Made by a program: the position numbers and the translations under genes. The notes below the pieces were generated by a model. The model was given only the letters and a program-made list of their open reading frames with translations. It was not told where the DNA came from and did not search any database. 64,000 nt of DNA from the NCBI RefSeq assembly GCF_013004105.1, contig NZ_CP053085.1, positions 744,001 through 808,000 of the forward strand, given 5' to 3'. Shown in pieces: positions 29,448-38,241 of this stretch. Source of the stretch: Gemmatimonas groenlandica (lineage in GTDB: Bacteria; Gemmatimonadota; Gemmatimonadetes; Gemmatimonadales; Gemmatimonadaceae). The stretch's first letter is position 1. Every line of letters begins with the position of its first letter.

Positions 29448-30361
29448 TGACGGTTCCTCAGGGCGATACGAAAGGCCAGTGAATCGGTATTGCTCGTGCT
29501 GCTGCTGCCCACGCCGCCGGAGCTGTTCGCCCCCTTGGCGCGCAGGATCATGTCGATGCGAGCTACGTCGCGACCCAACGCGGGGTTGGTGACGGCGAGG
29601 CCCAGGCTGTCGAAGTAGGTGAAACGAATGCCCCCATTCGAGCCGCTCGGCGCCTCGTACGGACCGCTCACGGCCGTCGCCCCCTGCCATGCACCGCCCA
29701 CGTACTCGGCGCGCGTGAGGTAGTACCGCCCGCTACTCTGCGCGGTGAGTTGAAAGCGCGCGCTGCGCGTAAAGCGCAGTGCCGAGCCCACCTTGATTGA
29801 ATCGGGCAGATTGGGCGTCACGGTCACGCGAAATCGCGGTTTCCCGACGTCGAGGATGGCGTCGATGAACGGCGAGAGCGGACAGAGCACCGCGCTCTGT
29901 GACACGGCGGTGATCCGCAGCGGCACCCAGACGTCGTCTTCGGCACCGCGTGACAAGCTGTCGTTGAACGCCCACACCGTGTCACCCGCCTGCGGGGTGG
30001 TGTACCAGCTGGTCACGGTGTTGCGCGCCATGTTCAATGGAGGCAGGTCTAGTGCACTGTTCGACGGTCGCGCGCAGACGGCCGAAGCCCCCAGCACGGC
30101 GCGAAACGTGAGGGAGTTGGAATTGAAGGTCGTGAGGTCGCCACCCGAGGAGGAGATCGAGCGCAGGTCGGCCGGCACCAGATTCATCGCTGAACGCAGC
30201 TCGCGTCGCATCCCCATCTGTTCGTTGGTGCGCTGATAGAAGCGCTGTTGTCCCATCATGAGACGAGACACGATGATGCCGATGACCGAGAGGATGGTCA
30301 TGGTGACCAGCATCTCGACCATGGTGAAGCCCCGGCGGCGCACGGAGGTCAATCGCGGCAT
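29444..30361 (-). CDS. Minor pilin, PilW family
   Basis: 305 aa from ATG 30361. The prepilin leader MPRLTSVRRRG precedes FTMVEMLVTMTILSVIGIIV, so prepilin peptidase PilD would cut after Gly11 and methylate Phe. The long hydrophobic helix continues to ~40, followed by a ~260-residue globular domain with three spaced Cys residues. PilW works with PilV, PilX and FimT/FimU to prime type IV pilus or pseudopilus assembly. Its start overlaps the end of pilV-like by 13 bp. Confidence 0.88.
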   Translation of the reverse strand: MPRLTSVRRRGFTMVEMLVTMTILSVIGIIVSRLMMGQQRFYQRTNEQMGMRRELRSAMNLVPADLRSISSSGGDLTTFNSNSLTFRAVLGASAVCARPSNSALDLPPLNMARNTVTSWYTTPQAGDTVWAFNDSLSRGAEDDVWVPLRITAVSQSAVLCPLSPFIDAILDVGKPRFRVTVTPNLPDSIKVGSALRFTRSARFQLTAQSSGRYYLTRAEYVGGAWQGATAVSGPYEAPSGSNGGIRFTYFDSLGLAVTNPALGRDVARIDMILRAKGANSSGGVGSSSTSNTDSLAFRIALRNRQ

Positions 30362-30729
30362 GGAATCACCATCGAGTAAACGAGAGTCTTCGTGCGACGG
30401 GGGATCTGGATGTTCACGGCGATGGTCTTGATGTTGCGGCCGTCGGTCACGGTCCATGACTCTTTCACGCCGCGCGTGGAGCTGTAGCCGGTCGCTGCCC
30501 CCGCCGCGAGCTGGGCGCAGGAGAGGCTGGTGAGCGAGTCGAGGCGCGCCTGCGCCACGCCCGCCGCGACGGTCTGTCGCACACCGCCGCCCATCTGATT
30601 GGCTACGGCGGCCGAGCTGCTCAGGAGCCCACCGACGGCCACGGTGAGCATGAGGACGGCCACCAGGATCTCGACCAGCGTCACGCCGTCACGTGTGCGG
30701 CGAGGCTTCACGACAGCAGGCTGTTTCAT
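30349..30729 (-). CDS. Minor pilin, PilV family
   Basis: 126 aa from ATG 30729, with AAGGGG eight nt upstream and ATGA overlap with the previous gene; a GTG at 30738 is in frame but would absorb that site. Leader MKQPAVVKPRRTRDG is followed by VTLVEILVAVLMLTVAVGG: the residue after Gly is Val rather than Phe, with Glu at +5 kept. The following region (ANQMGGGVRQTVAAGVAQAR) is the alpha1 helix tail. Two Cys residues in the C-terminal part may form the usual disulfide. Confidence 0.85.
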   Translation of the reverse strand: MKQPAVVKPRRTRDGVTLVEILVAVLMLTVAVGGLLSSSAAVANQMGGGVRQTVAAGVAQARLDSLTSLSCAQLAAGAATGYSSTRGVKESWTVTDGRNIKTIAVNIQIPRRTKTLVYSMVIPCRD

Positions 30730-31214
30730 AGCTGACACCCCTTAGGCATGATGATGCCGGCCGGACTGATGCACAGCGTGTCCGACGATGACGACATGCT
30801 GAGCTTGTACTTGAGAGTCGACACAGGCGTCGGCGTGAGCATGCCGCGCGCATCGAAGTTGAGCGTGACCGGAGAGCCGGACAGCGCCGTCAGCGCAACG
30901 CCGAACTCGGTATCGAGCTTGATCGGCCCGAAGACATTGACCACTGTGCCGTTCAGCCCACTGAGCACCGAAACGCGGGCCGACGACCCGTCGATCGTCA
31001 GTGTCGACGTCTTCCCCTTTTGCAGGGCGGCGGCGCGGGCGGCGGCGAAGACGGCGGTAAGCTCTTGGCGGGCCGCGCGCATCGACGTGCTGGATTTGAT
31101 GGTCGTCATGCGGGGCACGACCATCGCGAACATGATGGCGGCTACTCCCACGACGAGGAGCACCTCGATCATGGTGAAGCCCAGCCGATGGCGAAGCGGA
31201 GCGCGATGGGTCAT
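30726..31214 (-). CDS. Minor pilin, GspH/FimT family
   Basis: 162 aa from ATG 31214, which gives a 12-residue leader (MTHRAPLRHRLG) before FTMIEVLLVVGVAAIMFAMV; longer starts at 31271 or 31298 are possible. Glu at +5 of the mature protein is present. The typical GspH/FimT pattern follows: RAARQELTAVFAAARAAALQ, then TSTLTIDGSS. First gene of a four-gene operon (fimT-, pilV-, pilW-, pilX-like) read leftward. No major pilin or assembly ATPase is in the window. Confidence 0.88.
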   Translation of the reverse strand: MTHRAPLRHRLGFTMIEVLLVVGVAAIMFAMVVPRMTTIKSSTSMRAARQELTAVFAAARAAALQKGKTSTLTIDGSSARVSVLSGLNGTVVNVFGPIKLDTEFGVALTALSGSPVTLNFDARGMLTPTPVSTLKYKLSMSSSSDTLCISPAGIIMPKGCQL

Positions 31215-31238
31215 GACAGCACGGAGGACGAAGGGCGA

Positions 31239-31270
31239 TGCGACACCAGAACCCCTGTTCTGATGCGACA
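31239..31270. other. Small hairpin between direct repeats in the pilin leader
   Basis: TGCGACA at 31239-31245 and again at 31264-31270 flank a perfect hairpin (CAGAAC, loop CCCT, GTTCTG; 31247-31262). It lies in the expected 5' leader of the pilin operon, 25-56 nt upstream of the first start codon. It may influence translation. I do not match it to a known cyclic-di-GMP riboswitch. Confidence 0.4.
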
Positions 31271-31348
31271 TAGACAACGTCACGGTGTCGGGCGTCACAG
31301 AACATTCCTGTCTGGGCGCTCGCCCTCACACTGCGCGTCACTTTTCGA

Positions 31349-31377
31349 TCAATATGAAGCAAAATACATGAAATCAA
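31349..31377 (-). promoter_or_regulatory. Probable sigma-70-type promoter of the pilin operon
   Basis: On the minus strand TTGATT (31377-31372) and TATTGA (31354-31349) are separated by exactly 17 nt, inside the only clearly AT-rich stretch of the region (31340-31400). Transcription would start near 31342, giving a ~128-nt leader before the FimT-like start at 31214. The rest of the gap 31271-31453 holds nothing else I recognise. Confidence 0.45.
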
Positions 31378-31453
31378 CGATTTACGAGCTATTGCACGCA
31401 AGAAAGGCCACCGCGTGAGCGATGACCTTTCTCGTGTCAAACCTTGTGTTCAG

Positions 31454-31527
31454 CTCCCGGGGAGGGACTCGAACCCCCGACAGGGTGATTAACAGTCACC
31501 TGCTCTACCTGGCTGAGCTACCCGGGA
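31454..31527 (-). tRNA. tRNA-Asn (anticodon GTT)
   Basis: 74 nt without encoded CCA. The acceptor stem TCCCGGG pairs with CCCGGGA, discriminator G. D-arm GCTC/GAGC, anticodon stem GGTGA/TCACC with loop CTGTTAA (anticodon GTT), variable loop CTGTC, and T-arm GGGGG TTCGAGT CCCTC complete the cloverleaf. It decodes AAC and AAT. It lies between the pilin operon and uvrA, on the same strand as both. Confidence 0.97.
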
Positions 31528-31611
31528 ATATCGACGGCCGTCGCCGCCGTCTCACACAACCGCGAACGGCCATGCAAGAGCCCAATAGTATCGTCACCCC
31601 ACCCGACTGAG

Positions 31612-34449
31612 TCAAGCGGGCAGCACCGTCTTGAGCCACCGACCGGTGTGCGACGCGGCGACCTGGACGATCTCCTCCGGTCGCCCCATCGCCACCAAAT
31701 GCCCGCCGCCGTCGCCGCCGTCCGGGCCCATGTCCACGATCCAGTCGGCCAGTTTGATCACGTCGAGGTTGTGCTCGATGAGGACCAACGTGTGCCCCTG
31801 ATCGAGCAGGCGCTCGAACACTTGGGCCAGCTTCCGGATGTCCTCGAGGTGCAAGCCCGTAGTCGGTTCGTCCAGCACGTACAGCTTCCGGGCGCCGCCG
31901 CGCGCCGTCAGAGCGAGCTCACGGGCGATCTTGAGACGCTGCGCCTCGCCCCCCGACAGCGTGGTGGCTGGCTGCCCCAGACGTAGATAGCCCAACCCCA
32001 CTTGCTGCACATGCCAGAGCGCCTGAGCCAGCTTGTCCTCGCGCGGGAAGAACTTGATCGCCTCATCCACCGTCAGTTCGAGCACGTCGGCGATGTTGCG
32101 ACCACGCACCCGCACCTCCAGCACATCGGGCTTGAAGCGCTTGCCGCCGCACGCGTCGCATGGCACGAAGACGTCGGCCATGAACACCATCTCCACTTCG
32201 ATCGCCCCGGCGCCTTCGCACTGCTCACAGCGGCCACCGGCAACGTTGAACGAAAAGTGCCCCGGCCCGTACCCGCGCGTTTTTGACAGCGGCATCTCGG
32301 CAAACAGCTTTCGCACTTCGTCGTACGCCTTCACGTACGTCACGGGGTTCGATCGCGGCGACTTGCCGATCGGGCTCTGATCCACCAGCACCACGTCATC
32401 GAGGAACTCCGCGCCCGACAACGATGTGAACGTGCCCACGGTCTCGCCCAGGTGCTCTTTGGCCGAATGCTCGCCGTGCAGACGTGCTTCGACCGCATGA
32501 AAGAGAATGTCGTGGACCAACGTGCTCTTGCCCGAGCCCGAGACGCCGGTCACCACCGTCATCGCGCCCAACGGAAAGCGCACGTCCACGTGGTTCACAT
32601 TGTTCGCACTCGCGCCCTTGAGGTCGAGCCAGCGCGGCCCCACCGCCCGCCGCTTCGCAGGTAGCGGAATCGTGCGCGCGCCCGTCAGATACTGCCCGGT
32701 AAGCGGGCTGTTGGTGATATCGGCGATCGGTCCGGCGAACACGACCTCACCGCCGTGCTCACCGGCGTGCGGACCCAGCTCCACCATATAGTCGGCAATG
32801 CGCATCGCTTCGAGATCGTGCTCCACCATGATCACGGTGTTGCCGTGATCGCGGAGGCGCATCAGGAGCGCAAGCAGTTTGTCGAGGTCGCGCGGATGTA
32901 GCCCGATGCTGGGTTCATCGAGTACATACGTGGCGTCGACGAGCGCGGCGCCCAGCGCATTCGACAGCGTGATGCGTTGTGCCTCGCCACCCGACAACGT
33001 GCGCGTGGCGCGGTCGAGCGTGAGGTATGTAAGGCCGACATCCGACAGAAAACGCGTGCGACTTCGCGCCTCGCGCAGCACGGCCTCGGCGATCTGCGTT
33101 TCGCTGGGCGTCAGCGACAGCGTATCGAGCCACGTGTGCAGATCGCGCACCGGCAGCTGTGTGACATCGGCGATCGTGCGATCCTGAATGCGCACCGCCA
33201 TCGCATCGGGCTGCAGCTTACTGCCGCCGCAATCGCGGCAGGCGCGCGCGCTTTGATACTTCCGCAGGAAGATGCGGATGTACTGCTTGTAGCGCTTCTC
33301 TTCGAGCGCCTCGAGAAACGGAAAGATGCCCGTGTACGCGCGTGACTTGGCACGCAGCAACTGCTCGCGGGCTTTCGCCGGCAGCGTCTTCCACGCGGCA
33401 TCAGGGGACACGCCGAGCGCGCGCGCGAACTCCACGACCGTGCGTCGCTGCTTCTCGTAGCGCGGGGCGGTCCATGGGTCGATGGCGCCCTCACGCACCG
33501 AGCGTTCCTGGTTCGGCACGATCAGCGCTTCGTCGTAGTCCAGTGTCGCCCCGAACCCGTTGCAGGTGGGGCAGGCGCCGCGCGGATTGTTGAACGAGAA
33601 CAGCTGGGGCGTGGGCGTGGGGGCGCGCGTGCCGTCGTTGGGGCACTCGAACCGCTCGGTGAACGCCAAGCGCGATACGGGTTTGTTGCCGGTACTCGCG
33701 CGCAACGCCTCGGGGGGCAGCACCGGCTCGGGGAACAGGAGCACGGTATCGCCGTCGCCCTCGTTGAACGACGTCTGCACCGCATCGGCGATGCGCCCGC
33801 GGGCCGAGGCCTCCACGCGCAACCGGTCGATCACGATCTGGACATCGCCGGCGGCGGCGAGATCTACGCCTTCGGCGTCGACGTCATCCAAGTGCACGAT
33901 GCGCTCACCCAACGCGACGCGCACCAGACCGCGCGCGCGTAGATTTTCCGCGATGACCGCGTGCGTGACTTCGCTGGACCGAATCAACGGGCACGCCACC
34001 ATGAAGCGCGTGCCCTCGGGCAGCGCCATCACCGCATCGGTCACGGTCTGCACGGTATCGGGACGCAGCTCACGACCGCACACGCGGCAGTAGGTCCGCC
34101 CCACCCGCGCCCACAGCAGTCGCAAATAGTCGTAGATCTCGGTGGCCGTACCGACCGTCGACCGCGACGTCCGCGTGGGATTCTTCTGCTCGATGGCCAC
34201 GGCCGGCGACAGCCCCTCGATCGAATCGACCGCCGGCTTCTCCATCCGCTCCAGAAACTGACGCGCGTAGGCCGACAGCGACTCGACGTAGCGCCGTTGG
34301 CCTTCGGCGTAAATGGTATCGAAGGCGAGCGATGATTTCCCTGAACCCGACACCCCGGTCACGACCGTGATGGCCCGACGTGGGATATCAAGGTCGAAGC
34401 CCTTCAGGTTGTGCTGGCGGGCGCCACGAATGCGAATGCGATCCTTCAT
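31612..34449 (-). CDS. uvrA: Excinuclease ABC subunit A
   Basis: 945 aa from ATG 34449 ([20 protein letters not shown]), the standard UvrA start; the open frame upstream lies opposite the ABC exporter gene and is not coding. It is the damage-recognition ATPase of nucleotide excision repair. Two ABC modules are visible, with Walker [15 protein letters not shown] (~30) and [13 protein letters not shown] (second half). Each has [19 protein letters not shown] signatures and Walker [13 protein letters not shown] / [12 protein letters not shown]. Zinc-finger Cys pairs are [33 protein letters not shown] and CDACGGKRF. It is divergent from the next gene across 42 bp. Confidence 0.98.
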   Translation of the reverse strand: MKDRIRIRGARQHNLKGFDLDIPRRAITVVTGVSGSGKSSLAFDTIYAEGQRRYVESLSAYARQFLERMEKPAVDSIEGLSPAVAIEQKNPTRTSRSTVGTATEIYDYLRLLWARVGRTYCRVCGRELRPDTVQTVTDAVMALPEGTRFMVACPLIRSSEVTHAVIAENLRARGLVRVALGERIVHLDDVDAEGVDLAAAGDVQIVIDRLRVEASARGRIADAVQTSFNEGDGDTVLLFPEPVLPPEALRASTGNKPVSRLAFTERFECPNDGTRAPTPTPQLFSFNNPRGACPTCNGFGATLDYDEALIVPNQERSVREGAIDPWTAPRYEKQRRTVVEFARALGVSPDAAWKTLPAKAREQLLRAKSRAYTGIFPFLEALEEKRYKQYIRIFLRKYQSARACRDCGGSKLQPDAMAVRIQDRTIADVTQLPVRDLHTWLDTLSLTPSETQIAEAVLREARSRTRFLSDVGLTYLTLDRATRTLSGGEAQRITLSNALGAALVDATYVLDEPSIGLHPRDLDKLLALLMRLRDHGNTVIMVEHDLEAMRIADYMVELGPHAGEHGGEVVFAGPIADITNSPLTGQYLTGARTIPLPAKRRAVGPRWLDLKGASANNVNHVDVRFPLGAMTVVTGVSGSGKSTLVHDILFHAVEARLHGEHSAKEHLGETVGTFTSLSGAEFLDDVVLVDQSPIGKSPRSNPVTYVKAYDEVRKLFAEMPLSKTRGYGPGHFSFNVAGGRCEQCEGAGAIEVEMVFMADVFVPCDACGGKRFKPDVLEVRVRGRNIADVLELTVDEAIKFFPREDKLAQALWHVQQVGLGYLRLGQPATTLSGGEAQRLKIARELALTARGGARKLYVLDEPTTGLHLEDIRKLAQVFERLLDQGHTLVLIEHNLDVIKLADWIVDMGPDGGDGGGHLVAMGRPEEIVQVAASHTGRWLKTVLPA

Positions 34450-34491
34450 CCCATGAAAACTATCGGGGCGGCCCGCTAGATTCCGCATCTC

Positions 34492-36495
34492 ATGGCCGCT
34501 TCTACAAATACCACGGCACCAACCGAAGACGACGCGCTCGGCAAAGCGTACGACGCGCGCCTGGTGCGGCGTCTGCTGGCGTACGTGCGCCCCTATCGTC
34601 CCTTGGTCGTCGCGGCGCTGGCGTGCATCATCGTTCAGTCTGGAATGCAGCTGGTTGGACCGCTGCTCACCCGCTGGGTCATCGATCGCGCGCTGCCCGC
34701 CCGGGATGTCGGCCTCGTCGTGCAGGTGGCGTTCATGTACGCGGCCCTGCTCGTGGCCCAGTTCGGTGCAGCCTTCGGCGAGACCATGTTCACGTCCCTG
34801 CTGGGACAGCGAGTGATGCGTGATCTGCGCCGGGAGCTGTTTGAACGGTTGCAGCGCCTCCCCGTCTCGTATTTCGACCGCAATCCGGTTGGGCGATTGG
34901 TCACCCGGGTCACCAGTGATGTCGAGGCGCTCAACGAGCTGTTCACATCTGGCGTCGTCGCCGGTGTCGGTGACCTCTTTACGCTGCTGGCCATCGGCGT
35001 GGTCATGCTGTACGTGGATTGGCAGTTGGCGATGGCGGCATTTGTGGTCATTCCGCTGGTGCTGATCGCGTCGCGGGTCTTTCAGAATTCCGTACGCACC
35101 GCCTACCGGGACATTCGCACGCGCCTGGCGCGCCTGAACGCCTTCATCGGCGAACGGATCGGCGGCATGCGCATCGTCCAGCTGTTCGGTCGGGAGGCGC
35201 ACGAAGTCCGGCGTTTCGACGCGCTTAACCAGTCGCATCTCGATGCCCATCTGAAGTCGATCACGGTGTACGCCCTCTATTTCCCCGTGATCGAGTTCCT
35301 CACCACCTTCGCCTTGGCCAGTCTGCTCGTGACCGCCGGCTTCCGGGTGGGGAGCAGTGCGATCACGGTCGGCACGGTCGCCGCCTTTCTTCAGCTGGTC
35401 CGTCGCTTCTTTCAGCCACTGCAGGATCTCTCGGAGAAGTACAACATCCTGCAGGCCGCCATGGCCGCTTCTGAGCGCATCTTCGGCCTCCTCGATACGC
35501 CGGTGGCGGCTGGTGTCGCCGCTACCCCTGATCGGGATGCGCGCGTCGGCGCCCTGCGATCGGCCGGCGTGACGGTGGTGTTCGAGGATGTCTGGTTCGC
35601 GTACGACCGGGAGCAGGGGGTGTCGGACGATCACTCGCCCACCTCGCAGCGTGCGGCCGACGCACTTCGCCCAGCCGACGCTGATCTCCCCGGGGGCCGC
35701 TGGGTGCTGAAGGGCGTCAGCTTCCGCGTCGCGCCCGGGCAGGAGATCGCGCTCGTGGGGCATACGGGCGCTGGCAAGACCACCATCGTGAACCTGCTGC
35801 TCCGCTTTTACGAGCCGCAGCGCGGTCGCATTCTGGTAAATGGCGTCGATATCCGGGAATTGCCGGTCGATGTACTCCGCTCGGTGATCGGCTACGTGCA
35901 GCAGGACATCTTCCTCTTCGCGGGAGACGTGGCCGGCAACCTCCGTCTCGATGCCGACATCGACGACGAGGCGCTCGCCGCGTCGGCGGCCCAGGTCGGC
36001 GCCGACCGGGTGATCGCGCGTCTCCCCGGCGGGTGGCACCACGAGTTGGCCGAGCGAGGCGGCGGAGTCAGTGTGGGCGAGCGGCAGCTGCTGGCCTTTG
36101 CGCGGGCCGTCGCCGCCGATCCGGCCCTGCTCATTCTGGATGAGGCCACCAGCGCGGTGGATTCGCAGATCGAAGCGGAGATCCAACGGGCCGTCTCGGA
36201 GCTCATGCGCGGCCGCACCACGATCGCCATCGCCCACCGGCTCAGCACGATCGTCGAGGCCGACGAGATTCTTGTGCTCCACCACGGCGAGGTCGTCGAG
36301 CGGGGGACCCATCGCGAGCTGATGACCCGTCAGGGTCTGTACGACCGACTCTTCCGACTGCAGGTCGGCGAGCCGGACGTCCACGAATCGGGCGATCTCC
36401 CGGCCCTTCCAGCCGAGGAGTTGCCTCCCGTCGGGCCCACGGATCTCTCGGCGAGCTCGGCGACGCGCTTGCCAACCGACGCAACTCTCGGGTAG
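34492..36495 (+). CDS. MsbA-like ABC exporter (fused permease-ATPase half-transporter)
   Basis: 667 aa. Six membrane helices occupy ~30-330 (AALACIIVQSGMQLVGPLLT is the first), with coupling-helix sequences such as RLARLNAFIGERIGGMRIVQ. The ATPase (~365-620) has Walker A GHTGAGKTT, Q-loop IGYVQQDIFLF, an altered signature VSVGERQLLAFARAVA in place of LSGGQ, Walker B LLILDEATSAVDSQ and switch AIAHRLSTI. A ~25-residue insert (REQGVSDDHSPTSQRAADA) lies just before the ATPase core, and the C-terminus has a ~45-residue Pro/Leu-rich tail. It should work as a homodimer exporting a lipid or hydrophobic compound. The substrate is unknown. Confidence 0.92.
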   Translation: MAASTNTTAPTEDDALGKAYDARLVRRLLAYVRPYRPLVVAALACIIVQSGMQLVGPLLTRWVIDRALPARDVGLVVQVAFMYAALLVAQFGAAFGETMFTSLLGQRVMRDLRRELFERLQRLPVSYFDRNPVGRLVTRVTSDVEALNELFTSGVVAGVGDLFTLLAIGVVMLYVDWQLAMAAFVVIPLVLIASRVFQNSVRTAYRDIRTRLARLNAFIGERIGGMRIVQLFGREAHEVRRFDALNQSHLDAHLKSITVYALYFPVIEFLTTFALASLLVTAGFRVGSSAITVGTVAAFLQLVRRFFQPLQDLSEKYNILQAAMAASERIFGLLDTPVAAGVAATPDRDARVGALRSAGVTVVFEDVWFAYDREQGVSDDHSPTSQRAADALRPADADLPGGRWVLKGVSFRVAPGQEIALVGHTGAGKTTIVNLLLRFYEPQRGRILVNGVDIRELPVDVLRSVIGYVQQDIFLFAGDVAGNLRLDADIDDEALAASAAQVGADRVIARLPGGWHHELAERGGGVSVGERQLLAFARAVAADPALLILDEATSAVDSQIEAEIQRAVSELMRGRTTIAIAHRLSTIVEADEILVLHHGEVVERGTHRELMTRQGLYDRLFRLQVGEPDVHESGDLPALPAEELPPVGPTDLSASSATRLPTDATLG

Positions 36496-36554
36496 CTTCG
36501 CTTCTCCGCTCCACGTTCCATTCGTCATCCTCGGTCAGACCTCTTCCTATCCAC

Positions 36555-37346
36555 GTGCAGCTATCCGTCGCCGCCGGCACAGATGTCGGGCGCATTCGGG
36601 CAGGCAACGAAGACAGCCTTTATGCGGACGCCGATCAGGAGCGAGGGCTCTTTATCGTTGCCGACGGCATGGGCGGTCACGCCGCAGGTGAAGTGGCCAG
36701 TGAGATGGCGGTGCAGATCGTTGCGCGCGACCTCACTGATGTCCGCGACCTGACCGGCAACCCGCCGCTCTCTCGTATGGGTGAAGCGCTCAAGGCCGCC
36801 AATCGGGCGATCTACGAGCGTACGATTCAGGAAGCCGACAAGCAGGGGATGGGCACCACGGCCTCCTGCATCATGATCGGACAGGGGCGCTGGATCATCG
36901 GACACATCGGCGATTCGCGCGTCTATCTCCTGCGGGATGGCACCCTGCGCCAGCTCACCAAGGACCACTCCTACGTGCAGGAGCAGGTCGACGCTGGCTT
37001 CCTCACGCCGGAACAGGCGCGCTACCACCCCTACAGCAACGTGATCACCCGTTGCGTGGGCGCCAACGCCGCCGTCGAAGCTGACGTGCTGAACGGGGAG
37101 ATCCAGAATGGCGATCTCTATCTCGTCGCCTCTGACGGTCTGACCGGTATGGTCGAGGATCCGCAGCTCAAGAAGATCCTCGAGTCGAAGCAGACGCCCG
37201 GCCGCATGGTCGACGCGATGATTACCGAGGCGAATCGCCGCGGTGGACTCGACAACATCACGGCCATCGTCGTGCAGGTGCTGCAGGTCCATGGTACGGG
37301 GAGCACCGGCACGACCGGCGAGCAGGCTGCCGTCTCGCATGCCTGA
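36555..37346 (+). CDS. PP2C-type Ser/Thr protein phosphatase (Stp/PrpC-like)
   Basis: 263 aa from GTG 36555. All metal-binding motifs are present: VGRIRAGNEDS (~11-21), VADGMGGHAAGEVAS, GMGTTASCIMI, GHIGDSRVYLLRDG, TKDHSYVQEQVDAGFLTPEQ, YLVASDGLTGMVED and GGLDNITAIVVQV. It removes phosphate from Ser/Thr residues using Mn2+/Mg2+. The usual PASTA-kinase partner is not adjacent. The gene overlaps a 67-codon gene and forms a three-gene rightward unit with a thioredoxin-fold exported protein. Confidence 0.95.
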   Translation: MQLSVAAGTDVGRIRAGNEDSLYADADQERGLFIVADGMGGHAAGEVASEMAVQIVARDLTDVRDLTGNPPLSRMGEALKAANRAIYERTIQEADKQGMGTTASCIMIGQGRWIIGHIGDSRVYLLRDGTLRQLTKDHSYVQEQVDAGFLTPEQARYHPYSNVITRCVGANAAVEADVLNGEIQNGDLYLVASDGLTGMVEDPQLKKILESKQTPGRMVDAMITEANRRGGLDNITAIVVQVLQVHGTGSTGTTGEQAAVSHA

Positions 37347-37542
37347 CGAGTCGGTCGGGGAGATTGCCGAGCTCTACCTTGGCAATCTCCTCTATGCGAT
37401 CGAGCGATGTGCGCTGTCGCTCGAGGCCGATGAGAAGCCGCTCGATGCCGCCTTCTATCGCGGCATCGGACGCAAGCTTGCCGACGCACACGGACGCACG
37501 AAGACGCGCCCAGCCGATCAACATTCACCGGACCGCTCCTGA
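37339..37542 (+). CDS. Small conserved-looking protein, 67 aa
   Basis: ATG 37339 lies inside the end of the phosphatase gene (8-bp overlap) and the stop TGA shares one base with the next start, so it is translationally sandwiched. The sequence has an amphipathic helix (VGEIAELYLGNLLYAIERCA) and a basic, polar C-terminus (ADAHGRTKTRPADQHSPDRS). No family recognised. The tight packing between two genuine genes is the best evidence that it is real. Confidence 0.65.
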   Translation: MPDESVGEIAELYLGNLLYAIERCALSLEADEKPLDAAFYRGIGRKLADAHGRTKTRPADQHSPDRS

Positions 37543-38225
37543 TGCTCTCTCCGCGTCTTCGCGCCGGCTGCATGGCCGGGCTTTCGGCGGTCATCCTCGC
37601 CCTGGCTGGTACGCCGACGCCGGCCTTCGCCGCCAGTCGTCCGGGCTGCGTGGTGGGGCAGGACAGCACGCTGCTGTCGCTGTTCAGAACAGGCCAGAGC
37701 TTCCCCGACTTCCTCGCCGCCGCCAAGGCGCGCCGTGAAGGGTGGCTCAAGATGGCCGACAGCGCGCGGGTGGAAGACGCGCTCGTGACCCGCGCCAAAG
37801 CGGTGGGCGGCACCTGGCATCTGCTGGTGATCGCCATCGACGCGTGTGGCGATTCGATGAACAACGTGCCTTATCTCGCGAAGCTGTCGGAGTTGGTCCC
37901 CGGGCTCGACCTCCGCATCGTGCTGCCGGTGAACGGGCGGCCGGTGCAGGATACCCACCGCTCGCTCGACGGACGCACCGCCACGCCGACCTTCGTGCTG
38001 CTGGACAGCAAGGGCAATGACGTGGGATGCATCGTGGAGCTGCCGCGCGAGATCCGCGACTGGGCCCATGGTGTGCGCGGCACGGTCAGCAGCGATTCAC
38101 TGCATGCCGGCATTCGCACCTTCTACGCGGCCAACCGCGGCGTGGCGATCACCACCGAAGCGGTGGAGATGCTGGAGGCGGCAAAGGCCGGATCACCGCG
38201 CTGTTCGCGCGGCGCCCGACCGTAA
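37542..38225 (+). CDS. Exported thioredoxin-fold protein with a single-Cys active site region
   Basis: 227 aa with signal peptide (GLSAVILALAGTPTPAFAAS). The mature region reads HLLVIAIDACGDSMNNVPYL where thioredoxins have their CxxC, but only one Cys (DACGDS) is present. The cis-Pro equivalent is in TATPTFVLLDSKGNDVGCIV. This fits a thioredoxin-like, non-dithiol variant that binds or carries thiols, or lacks redox catalysis. It is the third gene of the phosphatase operon. Confidence 0.7.
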   Translation: MLSPRLRAGCMAGLSAVILALAGTPTPAFAASRPGCVVGQDSTLLSLFRTGQSFPDFLAAAKARREGWLKMADSARVEDALVTRAKAVGGTWHLLVIAIDACGDSMNNVPYLAKLSELVPGLDLRIVLPVNGRPVQDTHRSLDGRTATPTFVLLDSKGNDVGCIVELPREIRDWAHGVRGTVSSDSLHAGIRTFYAANRGVAITTEAVEMLEAAKAGSPRCSRGARP

Positions 38226-38241
38226 CGCGCGCCCGTTCGCG

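Noticed and set aside
31215-31348. Cyclic-di-GMP riboswitch in the pilin leader
   Set aside because: The leader has a small hairpin and direct repeats but not the conserved core of either c-di-GMP class that I know.
34450-36528. N-terminal ~690 codons of a 1638-codon open frame on the minus strand that continues into uvrA
   Set aside because: It lies antisense to the ABC exporter, which has all its motifs. The translated sequence is low in hydrophobic residues and rich in His, Arg, Asp and Gly, as expected of a GC-rich shadow. UvrA starts at its usual [15 protein letters not shown] at 34449.
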